64,000 nt of DNA from Cryptomeria japonica (taxonomy: Eukaryota; Streptophyta; Pinopsida; Cupressales; Cupressaceae). Under the pieces are notes generated by a model. The model was given only the letters and a program-made list of their open reading frames with translations. It was not told the DNA's origin and searched no databases. A program made the position numbers and the translations under genes. The stretch is taken from contig NC_081407.1 of NCBI RefSeq assembly GCF_030272615.1, positions 102,591,897 to 102,655,896 on the forward strand. Direction: 5' to 3'. Shown here piece by piece: positions 22,974 through 32,875 of the stretch. Each line of letters begins with the position of its first letter. Position 1 is the first letter of the stretch.

Positions 22974-24126
22974 ATATATTCAAAGTCATACTATATACTC
23001 TAGTCGTTTAGTATTACCGAATCATGTAGTTGGTACATACAGAGAAGTCGGTATGAACAGTCTAGTCAGTTACAGAAGAAAGTAGTCACAGAACGCAATA
23101 TTCACCGAGTTGTTTACCGAGTATTGTTTCATGGCTACCAAGCAGTATAGATAACTTACCAAGTTGATATTCACCAAGTGAAATGTTTTACCAAATACAT
23201 TGAACTTGGACATGCACATGAAAACGTGTTACAAGATTGAGGCACATCTAACTATTTTTACATTGGAAAATGCACTAGAAGATTATGTTTGATTGCAAGG
23301 TCAATCTAACCAATGAAATATTTTGTTTAGTTATTCATTCAAGGAATCTTTTTGTAAGATCGAAGAAATGAATTAGATCACCGCTATAAGAGATCTATTT
23401 ATACAACATGGGAAGAGAGAAATGAGTATGGATGAATGTGTATGAGTGTATGTGTGTGTATGCATGAAGGAAGACTGTTACAGAGACACATAGAGGTCAC
23501 CGAGAAGGTTATCAGTGAATAGTCAAAGAACAGAGTAAATAGAAGGGTTTACCGAGTTACAATATGGGTTACCGAGGTATGCTACAAGCTAGGTAATCTT
23601 ATTCTGAGCACATAGAATCTGCTATAACATTTCAGATGTAAAGTTGCAGATATTTGTAATGACTCTATTGTAATATTTTGAAGTTGTAAGAGAAACCTTT
23701 AACAAGGTAAAAGACTCTAACTAAGTCTATAAATTGTAAATCCTCTAACCAGGTGCAACATTTATATAGTGTTGTGAAATCCTTTAGTAAGGTAGATCTA
23801 ATAGATCTTGATACTCCTAACAGGGTAAGCTATCAGAAATAGCTAAATGTAGCTCTAACCGAGCAATCTTTATTATTGCAGTAGTGAAGTTGTGGGTGCC
23901 ATCCCCACTACAATTTTTCTCTCTAACCAAGAGTTTCTGCATGATCAAAATATATGTGTTATGGAGTGAATCATGTATGATTGTTATCTATTTGTGTTAA
24001 CTTTAATTTATGTTACTGCACTATTCTGTTTATGCATAATAGTAAGGTTATTATTGAAGAAAAGTTTTGGAGTACTGATTCATCCCTCCACTCTCAGTAC
24101 ATTAGCTTTCCATATTGGGCCTAACA
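22974..24126 (+). repeat. Element A 3' LTR, 5'-truncated
   Basis: It matches the 5' LTR from the TATTCAAAGTCATACTATAT segment onward, lacking the first ~30 bp (TGTTACTACTTATCAAATTG... in the 5' LTR). It ends CCTAACA and is followed by TCATG. It lacks the 47-bp duplication seen in the 5' LTR. Confidence 0.85.
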
Positions 24127-24131
24127 TCATG
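24127..24131. other. Target site duplication TCATG, copy 2 of 3
   Basis: This pentamer is shared as the right duplication of A and the left duplication of B. Confidence 0.85.
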
Positions 24132-24318
24132 TGTTGGCATTATAACAGACAAGAAGAAGGTTGGCATTCCAATTACAATGAGAGATTGTTGGCATTTCAA
24201 TAAGGATATTGAGAAGGTTGTTGATGACTATGGATATAACTGATTAAGGATGATTACTGTCTTAATATTATTATTTTGGCTATTGGATCTGTACTTACAT
24301 TAAGTATCAGAACTATCA
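24132..24318 (+). repeat. Element B 5' LTR with 1.3-kb internal deletion
   Basis: The first ~145 bp (TGTTGGCATTATAACAGAC...) and the last ~45 bp (GGCTATTGGATCTG...ACTATCA) match the two ends of the 3' LTR. The middle is missing. The join ATTATTATTTTGGCTATTGG shows a TTG shared by both sides, fitting a microhomology-mediated deletion. The TATA box (present at 29821 in the 3' LTR) is lost, so this copy has no promoter. Confidence 0.85.
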
Positions 24319-24332
24319 ATTGGTATCAGAGC
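24319..24332 (+). promoter_or_regulatory. Element B primer binding site
   Basis: ATTGGTATCAGAGC directly follows the LTR. TGGTATCAGAGC is complementary to the 3' end of plant initiator Met tRNA, the standard primer of plant copia elements. Confidence 0.9.
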
Positions 24333-24382
24333 ATTGGACTCTGGAAGGAAAGTTTAAAGCCACTTTAGTTAAAGATCCAAAG

Positions 24383-25500
24383 ATGTATAAGAGGGATGCA
24401 CCGAAGCTGAATAAGTCAAGTTTCTCTACATGGCAGAAAAGGATGAAGCTACATCTATTAGGAATTGGAGAAGATGTTGTATACTATCTGGAGAATGATT
24501 TTGTTGCACCAAGCACCTATCCATTGACTATGGAAGAGATAAGGGAAAAGCAAGAACATATTCAAGCAATGATTGAAATAACATCTGCATTGAAAGACTC
24601 AGAGTTTAATGATCTAGAAGGATGTACTGATGCAAAGGCAATGTGGACTAAGCTCATATCTGTATATGGAGGAGATGGACATGTTCAAAGAGAAAAAGTG
24701 GATAGTTTAAGAGGACAAATTGAATCTATGAGGATGAATGAAGGTGAGAACATAACTTAGTACAGTACAAGACTAAAGGAGATTGTAAATCAAATCAAAG
24801 GAGCAGGAGGAACTATTGAAGAAAAGGATGTAACAAGTAAGTTGTTAAGAGCCCTTCTACCTGCCTATGCAATCCGAGTCTCTGCAATCAATGAATTGAG
24901 GTCTGTACCCAATATGCCAGTTTCTTTAGATGCTACCATTGGTAAGCTACATGCATTTGAGTTAAGTAACTTTGATAACAGTGGGTCATCGGTAAATAAA
25001 GTTGAATCTGCATTCAGTTCTTTTCATATTGATGAAACTGATGATTACAATGATAGAAAGTATAAGTACTCTGAAGGGAATCACAGTGGAGCAAGTGAAA
25101 GATTTCACAAAAACATGGAGGAGGTACACAAACTATATGAGGAAATCAAAAAGCAAGAAGAGTTTGAAGCACTATTAGCCAGAAGGCTATCGAGAGGAAA
25201 AGGTAAGTACAAAGGAAAGCTACCTTTGAAATGTTTTAACTGTGATAGAATTGGACATATGGCTTCTAACTATCCTAACAAAGAATCTAGTGAAAAGAGA
25301 GATTACCGAGATGACAGACAGAAAGATAATCATTACAGAGGACATCGAGACTTCAAGAGAAGAGATAAAATGACATGCCTAATAGCTGATGAGGAATCTA
25401 ATGATGATAAATCAGATGAAACTGATACAGAGGAAGTTGTTTATGTGGCTAGTAAAGATGGATCAGATGAAGAAAGGTATGAAGAAAAGGCTTTAATATC
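24383..25500 (+). pseudogene. Element B gag (UBN2-type) with zinc knuckle
   Basis: The ATG at 24383 starts MYKRDAPKLNKSSFSTWQKRM, the usual N-terminus of copia gag. The UBN2 core follows, with FNDLEGCTDAKAMWTKL, VYGGDGHVQREKVDSLRGQI and YSTRLKEIVNQIKGAGG (codons 1-200). A single zinc knuckle near codon 283, CFNCDRIGHMASNYP, has lost its last Cys (Cys to Tyr). One nonsense codon (TAG at 24758) replaces the Gln expected before YSTRLKE. Gag and pol are in one frame, as in most copia elements. The gag forms the cytoplasmic particle; this copy would yield only a 125-residue fragment. Confidence 0.85.
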
Positions 25501-28500
25501 TCATATAAATACTAATGATTCTTGGATCATAGATAGTAGTTTCTCACATCACATGACAAGTGATAAACACAAGTTTATTAAATTGGATGATTATGATGGA
25601 GGCTATGTAAGATTTGGTAATGATGCACCATGTCTGGTAAGAGGTAAAGGATCCATAACACTTCTTGAAAATGCTAAATGTAATGATGTTTATTGGGTTG
25701 AAGGTTTGAAATACAATTTGTTGAGTGTAGCACAGCTAAACAACACAGGTTACCGAATAGAGTTTGAAAAAGGAATTGTCAAAGTTCATGATAAGCATGG
25801 AAAGTTAGCTGCTACCGAGACACAAACAAGAGGTAATACATTTCATCTTGACTCAACTTGGAATAAATGTCTATATGCAAGGATAGATGATACCTGGTTA
25901 TGGCATAAAAGGTTTTGTCATGTTAATTGTTATAATCCGATCAAAATAAGTAAGAAGCATCGAGTAAGAGGTCTACCAAGTCTTGAAAAACCTGAGAATG
26001 CTATGTGCCGAGGATGCCAGATGGGTAAGATGACAAGATCAAGCTTTACAAGTAAGTCCTACACTTCTAAGGGAATTTTAGATCTTGTGCATACTAATCT
26101 TTGTGGTCCTATGAAAGTTCAGAGTTATTATGGTTATAAATATTTCATATTATTTGTGGATAATTACTCAAGGATGATGTCAGAAATATTTTTAAAAGAA
26201 AAATCAGAAGCCTTTCAAATGTTTAAATGGTACAAGGCTAGAGTTTAAAATGAAACAGGAAGAGAACTGAAATGTCTCAGATCAGATAGAGAAGGAGAGT
26301 TTACATCTGATGAGTTCAACTTATTTTACAATGATCATGGTATAAAAAGACAAGTCTTTGCACCGAGAACTCCACAGCAGAATGGGATAGCTGAGAGAAG
26401 GAACAAATCTATTGTGGATTGTGCCAGAACCTTGATGATTGAAAAGAAAGTTCCACAAACATTTTGGAGAGAAGCAATAAGCATAGTTATTTACACCTTG
26501 AACCTAGTTCAATTGAAGAAAGGTGCTTTGAAGACACCTTATGAAATCTAGTATGACAAGAAACCTAATGTAAGTTATTTTAAAATCTTTGGGAGTAGAT
26601 GCTATGTTCATAAAGATGATAGAAATGGTAAGTTTGATCAGAAAAGTGAAGAAGGAATGTTTCTAGGTTATTCTTCTAGAAGCAAAGCATTTAAATTTCT
26701 GATCAAATCGTCTAACAAAATAGTAGAAAGTGAAAATGTGAAAATTGATGAATTTGTAGAAAGAAATGATGAAGGAAACTCCAAAGAACCAGAAGATTAT
26801 GAAGGATTTGTCTATGTGCAACCGAGAAGTCCTACTGAGATAACTATTGAAGAAAATGAAGAAAATATCCAGTTACCGAGTGATGAAGAAGATCATACAG
26901 AGCCTACCGAGCCTGTATTAGCCAAGTATGTCAGAAGATATCATGCACCAAGTCAGATTATAGGAGATAAGGATGATCCAGTGATGACAAGGAACAAACT
27001 GAGATAGAACACATGTTTGATATCTGAATTTGAACTGAGAATAGTGAAAGAGGCATTTAACAGTGAAGATTGGATAAATGCTATGATAGAAGAGATTGAT
27101 CAAATAAAAAAGAATGACACATGGACACTGATCCCAAGACCGAAGGACAAAAATGTAATCGGTACAAAGTGGATCTTCAGAAACAAGCTAAGTGAGGTCA
27201 TTCGGAATAAAGCAAGACTAGTTTGCAAAGGTTATGCCTAAGAAGAAGGAATTGGTTATGGTGAGATTTTTGCACCTGTGGCAAGACTTGAAGGAGTAAG
27301 AACATTGTTGGCATATGCTGCTTACAAGAATTTTAAGGTATATCAAATGGATGTCAAATCTACATTTCTGAATGGTATTTTAGAAGAAGAAGTTTTCATT
27401 GAACAACCTGAAGGATTTGTTGAAGGAGAAAATAATGATTAGGTATTTAAATTGAACAAAGCTTTATATGGTCTGAAATAAGCACCTAGAGCATGGTATG
27501 AGAGATTGCACTCATATTTGATCAAAATTGGTTTTATAAGAACAAGTGAAAACAACAATAATATGTACATGAAAACTGATGAAAATGGAATACTGATCTC
27601 AGCCATATTTGTTGATGATATTATCTTTAGTGGAAATGACTCTCTATGCAAGAACTTTGGAAATGAAATGAGTAAAGAATTTGAGATGTCATTAATCGGT
27701 GAGATAAAATATTTTATAGGTCTGTAGATACTGCAAATGAAAGATGAGATTTTCATTACCCAATCCAAGTACATAAAGGAAACCTTTAAGAAATTTGGAA
27801 TGGAGGATTCAAAACCAGTAAGTACTCCTATGACTACCAACTGTAAACTATCAAAGAATGAGGAATTTGCATTTGTTGATGAGACACTTTACCAATCTAT
27901 GATTGGAAAGTTGCAATATGTTGTTCACAGCATGCCAGATATAGCACATGCAGTAGGTATTGTTGCAAGATTTTCTGCAAATCCTAAGGAAACACACATG
28001 ACGGCAATCAAAAGAATTTTTAGATACTTAAAAGGCACTGAAGATTATGGTTTGGTATATCAAAAATGAAATGAGTTTGATTTAAAATTTTATACTGATG
28101 CTTATTGGGTAGGCAACATTGATGATAGGAAAAGCACAAGTGGAGGAGCTTTCTTTTTAGGAGAAAGACTAGTGAGTTGGCTTAGCAAGAAACAAGGATG
28201 TGTTTCTCAGTCAACAGTAAAAGCTGAATATGTTGCTGCAGCACTGAATTGCACCAATATAGCATGGATCAAACAACTATTGGAAGGCATAAATGAGCAA
28301 GTTACCGAGCCAGTAACTATATTCTATGATAACACTAGTGCCATTAACATTTCAAAGAATCTTGTTATGCACTCTAAGACAAAACACATCTCTATCAAAT
28401 ATCATTATCTTAGAGAAGAAGTTCAAGAGAAGAAAGTGGTGTTGGAATATGTTAGTACAAAGGAGAAAATAGCAGATATCTTCACCAAGCCACTGCCAAA

Positions 28501-28561
28501 GGACACTTTTGAATATCTCAGAAGTCAGTTAGGGGTCCTACCCCTATCTTCCATTCACTGA
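25501..28561 (+). pseudogene. Element B pol: protease, integrase, reverse transcriptase, RNase H
   Basis: This continues the gag frame without any indel to the natural stop after PLSSIH. Protease is at about codon 380: WIIDSS, where the active site DSG has Gly changed to Ser. Integrase: the HHCC finger (LWHKRFCHVN ... CRGCQMGK) near codons 506-546, the catalytic triad as DLVHTN (first Asp changed to Asn, 26090s), CLRSDREGEF and PQQNGIAERRN. Reverse transcriptase: VIGTKWIFRNK, VYQMDVKSTFLNG, ALYGLK-stop-APRAWY and the catalytic box IFVDDIIFSG (27605). RNase H: STSGGAFFLG, KAEYVAAA, YDNTSAINI, HSKTKHIS, ending near TKPLPKD. Nonsense codons lie near 26246, 26549, 27005, 27239, 27438, 27479, 27725 and 28066, mostly where Gln or Trp is expected. 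Confidence 0.9.
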
Positions 28562-29000
28562 CCGAGTTCGGTGAAAGCATCAATTCGATGACTATAGAAT
28601 ATCTTTAGGAGTTGATGTTGATCTACACGCTTTAGGAGGTTTTCTAAAGGTGTGCAGGAAACAATAAATAGGAAATAGGAATTGAAGACAAATGCTTTGA
28701 CCAAGACTCAATTGATACACAACAGCGGGAAATAACTTCTTACAGAAAGCAACTATGTTTTAGTTCTTTATTTTTTTTTGGCATTGTTGTCAAAGGGGGA
28801 GAAGACCAATATAAGGGAGAAGACCTATCAGACCAATATCAGGGGAGAATACATAAGAAGAGCAGACTACAGATTGGAAAGAAGACTGAGAAAACAGGAC
28901 AAGTCTAATGTATGGGGGAGAGCATTTCAGCATTTCAAAATTTCACAGCAATCTGAATCCGACTTAATAAAGTCAAATCAATTGGTTTTACCATCAATTC
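28562..29000 (+). other. Element B 3' untranslated region with an internal polypurine copy
   Basis: Non-coding. It contains TGTTGTCAAAGGGGGAGAAG near 28786, a second copy of the terminal polypurine tract, followed by purine-rich repeats (CCAATAT(A/C)A(G/A)GGGAGAA). Confidence 0.7.
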
Positions 29001-29013
29001 CAAAGGGGGAGAT
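29001..29013 (+). promoter_or_regulatory. Element B polypurine tract
   Basis: CAAAGGGGGAGAT abuts the TGTTGG start of the 3' LTR; it is the plus-strand primer. Element C has the same tract. Confidence 0.9.
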
Positions 29014-30539
29014 TGTTGGCATTATAATAGACAAGAAGAAGGTTGGCATTCCAATTACAATGAAAGATTATTGGCATTTCAATAAGGATATTGAGAAGGT
29101 TGTTGATGACTATGGATATAACTGATTAAGGATGATTACTGTCTTAATATTATTATTTTGTCATTGATGTCAAGAAATTGATTTTCTAATTCAGTATGAT
29201 GTTGTCATATCTTAAGAAGTATGATTTGTTGAGTATAAAGATGTGGGTAAAAGACACAAAAAGAATATGATGAATAAGGGGATAAGTTATTCAATGGGCA
29301 ACTATTACCGAGATAGACAATGAGGAGATCATGATATTTAGATTATTTTGATATCCTACATATTCTATTGTTTGAAAGTTTAATACTATACTATGTTACC
29401 AAGCAAAGAACCTAGTCGGTAAACCCTAAGGTTATCGCTATCGGTTAATGAAGGCAGAATATCTACTGAGTGAAGTTTAGTATTTACCGAGTTACAACCG
29501 AGCTATAACTGAATGCATTAAATGTTTACATGTGATATTTAATGAAGGAAGCTGATGAGTTGGAGTGAATTAAATGATTTGTAAGCCATGTATGAAGATT
29601 GTTAAATAATCTATGGTAAAGAAAGATCGGCAGGAAGATCTACAGCTCAGATTGAACCGCAATACCCTAACACAAGTTCCAAGGTGAAAATGCAAGTTCC
29701 AAGGCGGGGTAAAACATTTTCAGATCAAAGGATACATTGAACCTGGACAAGATTGAAGATCTGATGGCTATGATTGATCATGGGAAATGTGATCAAGGAG
29801 ATTAAGCAGTTGGAAGATTGTTTATAAATAGGAAACTATTGATAAACAATGTATGCGGGTAAGTGTATGCACAGGGATGCTACATAGTGATTACCGAGCA
29901 CAGAAGCTTTAAGACCTATTTTGATAATAGAGTATAGAGCCCAACAGAGGGACAAGATAAGTCCTATGAATTGATTGAATTGAGAAAATAAGAATCTGCT
30001 TCAACATTTTTAGATGTGAAGTTGCAGACATATTTTTATTACTGTTATTTTGAGAAGTAGCAGACAATCTCTTAACTGAGTGGACTTAACAGTCTTATTT
30101 GTAAAATCCTCTAGCAAGGTGACATTCTTATTGAGTGTTTGAAATCCTTTAACAAGGTCACTTCTAACAAAGTGAAGATCCTAACAGATCTATGGGAAAT
30201 CCCTTAACCGGGTCACATCTAGCAATGTGTTTGTAATCTTTAACAGGATTTGCTTTTAACCGAGCATACTCTAGAAGAGTATATTTCTTAGTGGGTCTGA
30301 AATCCCATAGTGGTTTTTCCCTATTTGGGTTTCCACGTTAAATCTAGTGTTATGAGGTTTATATTGTTCATATGCTTTTGAGTTTGCATGTTTGACAGTT
30401 CTGGTTATATGACTGATATATATGTTATCGAGGTTGAATCTGATGTTTTTATGGATGATTAAGTTTGTATGATTCAAACCCCCCCCCCTCATCTTGTTGG
30501 CTATTGGATCTGTACTTACATTAAGTATCAGAACTATCA
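29014..30539 (+). repeat. Element B 3' LTR (1.53 kb)
   Basis: TGTTGG...ACTATCA. The TATA box TTTATAAATA is at 29821-29830. Near 30320-30350 is the TTTTTCCCTATTTGGGTTTC motif followed by GTGTTATG, and near 30480 a run of C after GATTCAAA; both are U5 landmarks shared with C and F. The LTR is followed by TCATG. Confidence 0.9.
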
Positions 30540-30544
30540 TCATG
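30540..30544. other. Target site duplication TCATG, copy 3 of 3
   Basis: This is the right duplication of element B. The flank continues TACTACC. Confidence 0.85.
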
Positions 30545-30899
30545 TACTACCTTTTCCATCATTTTCTCTAACTCCTTTATACTTAACATGAACATGTCAA
30601 ATATTACTAGAATTAAATTCTTTTTCTCACAAACTAACACTAAAATTCCATATAACCATCATTACTCTTCTTTGAAATCATTAGAAAATGTAATAATTAC
30701 TATTATCTTTCCGATCCTCAATAAGAAATATTTTATATCCTCTAACATTTATAGTCCACATCAAAAGAGTCTCTTTGATTTTTAAAATTTGTGTCACCCA
30801 TATTACCTAATAACCAAAATAATTCCACATCATCCAAATCAATCTAAATACTTTTTATTTTTGAAATCCACATCAACAAAGATTGCCATGTAGATAAGT
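30545..30899. other. AT-rich spacer between the A/B block and LINE remnant
   Basis: No feature recognised. It is contiguous in the inferred ancestral sequence with 18967. Confidence 0.4.
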
Positions 30900-31191
30900 T
30901 TAAACCTATAAATAAAATTTGTGGCTTCATGTTTCTAGTGGTAATGATTTTTTTATTAATTATATTGATCATGTTTTTTTATCCCAATATTGATTTTTCT
31001 TCTTATAATGAGATAGACCTTGATGCTATTGACCCACTTTTGTCTTTGGGTTAACACTATTTTGATTGTAGTAATGGATCTACCTAGATAATTGTTCAAG
31101 GTAAGAAGAAGCATAACACTAATATGTCTTGTTAGATTAGGATGGTTGATAAGTAGTCTCAAATCTTTGTTTCAATTTAAGATGTAACTTG
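30900..31191 (-). pseudogene. Probable 3' part of the minus-strand LINE
   Basis: Element F is flanked by ACTTG at 31187-31191 and 51339-51343, so this stretch was originally contiguous with 51344 onward. Read on the minus strand across the join, the frame continues from the LINE RNase H tail (VGAKQVT...) with only scattered stops. Assignment rests on that continuity; the segment has no motif of its own. Confidence 0.4.
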
Positions 31192-31994
31192 TGTAGAGCA
31201 CAAGATATCACTAAGAGGGGGGTGAATCAATGATTATTAACAATTTTCAACTTTGTGTGTGCAACCAGTAAAGTAATGGAAACATTAATAATCAATCACA
31301 CACAAAGAATGCATCACACAACACTAGATATACGAGGAAAACCCAATGTGCAAAAAACCTTGATGAGAAATGCTGCTAGAGTCTACTGCTCCAATCCAGT
31401 CTCACAATGGAATAATAATTTTACAATATTTTAGGGCACCAACCCAAGGAGCACCAACCCCTAGCAATTTATGGGCACCAACTCAAAGGAGCACCAACCC
31501 CTACACTATTTTGAGCACCAACTCAAGGAGCACCAACCCCTACATCGAGAATCCACGCAATGAAATACAATGAGATAAATTTAGATACAATGAAATCTCC
31601 TTATTACAAATGAAATTTTGTAACTCTTGCAATCAATATTTTATGTCGGTTTTTACTCTTCTCTATCTCACAACTTCTTTTACTACCGGTTGTCTATTCA
31701 CTCTCTCTGACCCCTCTTTTGCTCAGCCTCTTCCTTTCCTGACTTCCTCTTATTCTCACTCTACACTCATTCACTATTTGATGCCTTCTTACCATTTCAA
31801 ACACTGTCGGTTCACATGATTGTTATACTCTATGACAGCTTACCAGTTACTCTATTTCTTATCGATTAAACTCCTCTTACCAGTTAAACCCCTCTTACTG
31901 GTTCTTTCTCCAACACACTCAATCGCTGCAAAGTTCAACACTTAAATGCTCAAACTATTTAGTCTGCACTCTTCACTAGCATTCGACATCTAGC
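31192..31994 (-). repeat. Solo LTR F, segment 1 (R/U5 side, minus strand)
   Basis: The plus strand starts TGTAGAGCACAAGATATC. On the minus strand this is the LTR 3' end, ...GATTCACCCCCCTCTTAG...CTACA. The copia U5 motif lies near 31340 (minus: TTTTTTGCACATTGGGTTTT then GTGTTGTG). A three-copy minisatellite is at 31434-31544. CTAGC at 31990-31994 is the left target duplication of element C. The remainder of this LTR continues at 38574. Confidence 0.8.
31434..31544. repeat. Minisatellite in LTR F, about 38-bp unit, three copies
   Basis: Three consecutive units read GGCACCAAC(C/T)CAAGGAGCA plus CCAACCCCTA with a short variable tail. The third unit starts GAGCACC. It lies in the transcribed part of LTR F. 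Confidence 0.85.
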
Positions 31995-32804
31995 TGTTGG
32001 CATATGGACACTCCAATGAGACATTGTGTGTTATTTAAGGTTTTGTCATTGATGGCAACCTTGCAATCCTATGGCACCAGCAAGACATTCTACCGGCAAA
32101 GCATTATTCAAGCAAGATAGTGCACTGGTATCAGCAAGACCACTTTACACCGGCATCGACATCGGCACAGAAGAAAAGATGTATACCGGCACAGAGGCCG
32201 ACATGATTTTTGATATGTAATATTTTGTTTATTATTATAAGCCGACTTGGGAAATTGTAAAATGACTCTTGTATATAAAAGAGATCATTGTAGACATTTG
32301 AGAGAGTAAGGTAAGCGAGTATAAAGAAAATAACTAGGCGGACCTAATGTGTGAATTATAGGTCAAAGGTATATGTAAAGAACCGAGCAAGAACCGGTAC
32401 TGAATCTGGCATTGGAGATGCTAATGTAAAGCAGTACAGATGATTGGACTAGTATAATCCTTATTGTAAGTCAATGTGACTTCTCACTGAGCAGTGTGCT
32501 CTAGGCAATTGGCCTTCTTGCATGTGCAGGCCCCTATTGTAAATAATATTCTCTTATTGGCCAGTAAGTGAATATTGTGGGTCACAGATCCCACCAATGT
32601 TTTTCCCACATCGGGTTTCCTCATTAAACATCTTGTGTTATGGTGTTCTTTTCATGTGGATGTTTTTGATTATGTTTATTACATTAATTCTTGCATACCG
32701 ATACACTGCTACTTTATGTTCTGTATGTTTTAACTTAAGAAATTCTTACTACCGGTCAAATACTGATTCACCCCCCCCTCTCAGTATCTGTGGGAACCCT
32801 AACA
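31995..32804 (+). repeat. Element C 5' LTR
   Basis: 810 bp with TGTTGG...CTAACA ends. The TATA box TATATAAAA is at 32272-32280. U5 landmarks are TTTTTCCCACATCGGGTTTC then CTTGTGTTATGG near 32600-32645, and GATTCACCCCCCCCTCTCAG near 32765-32784. Confidence 0.95.
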
Positions 32805-32818
32805 ATTGGTATCAGAGC
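32805..32818 (+). promoter_or_regulatory. Element C primer binding site
   Basis: ATTGGTATCAGAGC directly after the LTR, identical to that of element B and complementary to initiator Met tRNA. Confidence 0.9.
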
Positions 32819-32875
32819 CTGGTCCTCTATTTTCAGAAGCCTAATAGCTTGAGGAAGATCTTGACACCGTTAAAA

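Larger units (their letters stand above)
18973..24126 (+). mobile_element. Element A: pol-less two-ORF LTR retroelement, 3' part deleted
   Basis: The element begins TGTTAC and ends CCTAACA and is flanked by TCATG on both sides. It has a 5' LTR (18973-20201), ORF1 with coiled coil and zinc knuckles (20264-21632), and an ORF2 start (22128). It then jumps at about 22973 into a 3' LTR lacking its first ~30 bp. Element D on the other strand belongs to the same family and shows what is missing: the rest of ORF2, the 3' untranslated region and the polypurine tract. No protease, integrase or reverse transcriptase exists in A or D. A is inserted exactly at the junction between element B and B's left target duplication, so A is the younger of the two. 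Confidence 0.85.
24132..30539 (+). mobile_element. Element B: full-length Ty1/copia retrotransposon, dead
   Basis: It consists of LTR (24132-24318, internally deleted), primer site, one gag-pol frame (24383-28561), 3' untranslated region, polypurine tract and LTR (29014-30539), bounded by TCATG. Domain order gag, protease, integrase, reverse transcriptase, RNase H places it in Ty1/copia. The doubled polypurine tract is a hallmark described for the Sirevirus lineage, but lineage should be settled by a reverse-transcriptase phylogeny. It is the only element in the window with complete copia machinery and therefore the type of element that could have mobilised A, C and D. Confidence 0.9.

Noticed and set aside
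24319-24332. tRNA-like TGGTATCAGAGC as a tRNA gene
   Set aside because: It is only the 12-base primer site complementary to initiator Met tRNA; no cloverleaf surrounds it.
32597-32875. N-terminal extension of the C ORF1 frame, with a hydrophobic segment resembling a membrane helix
   Set aside because: It is encoded by the LTR end and the primer binding site; the real start is the ATG at 32876.
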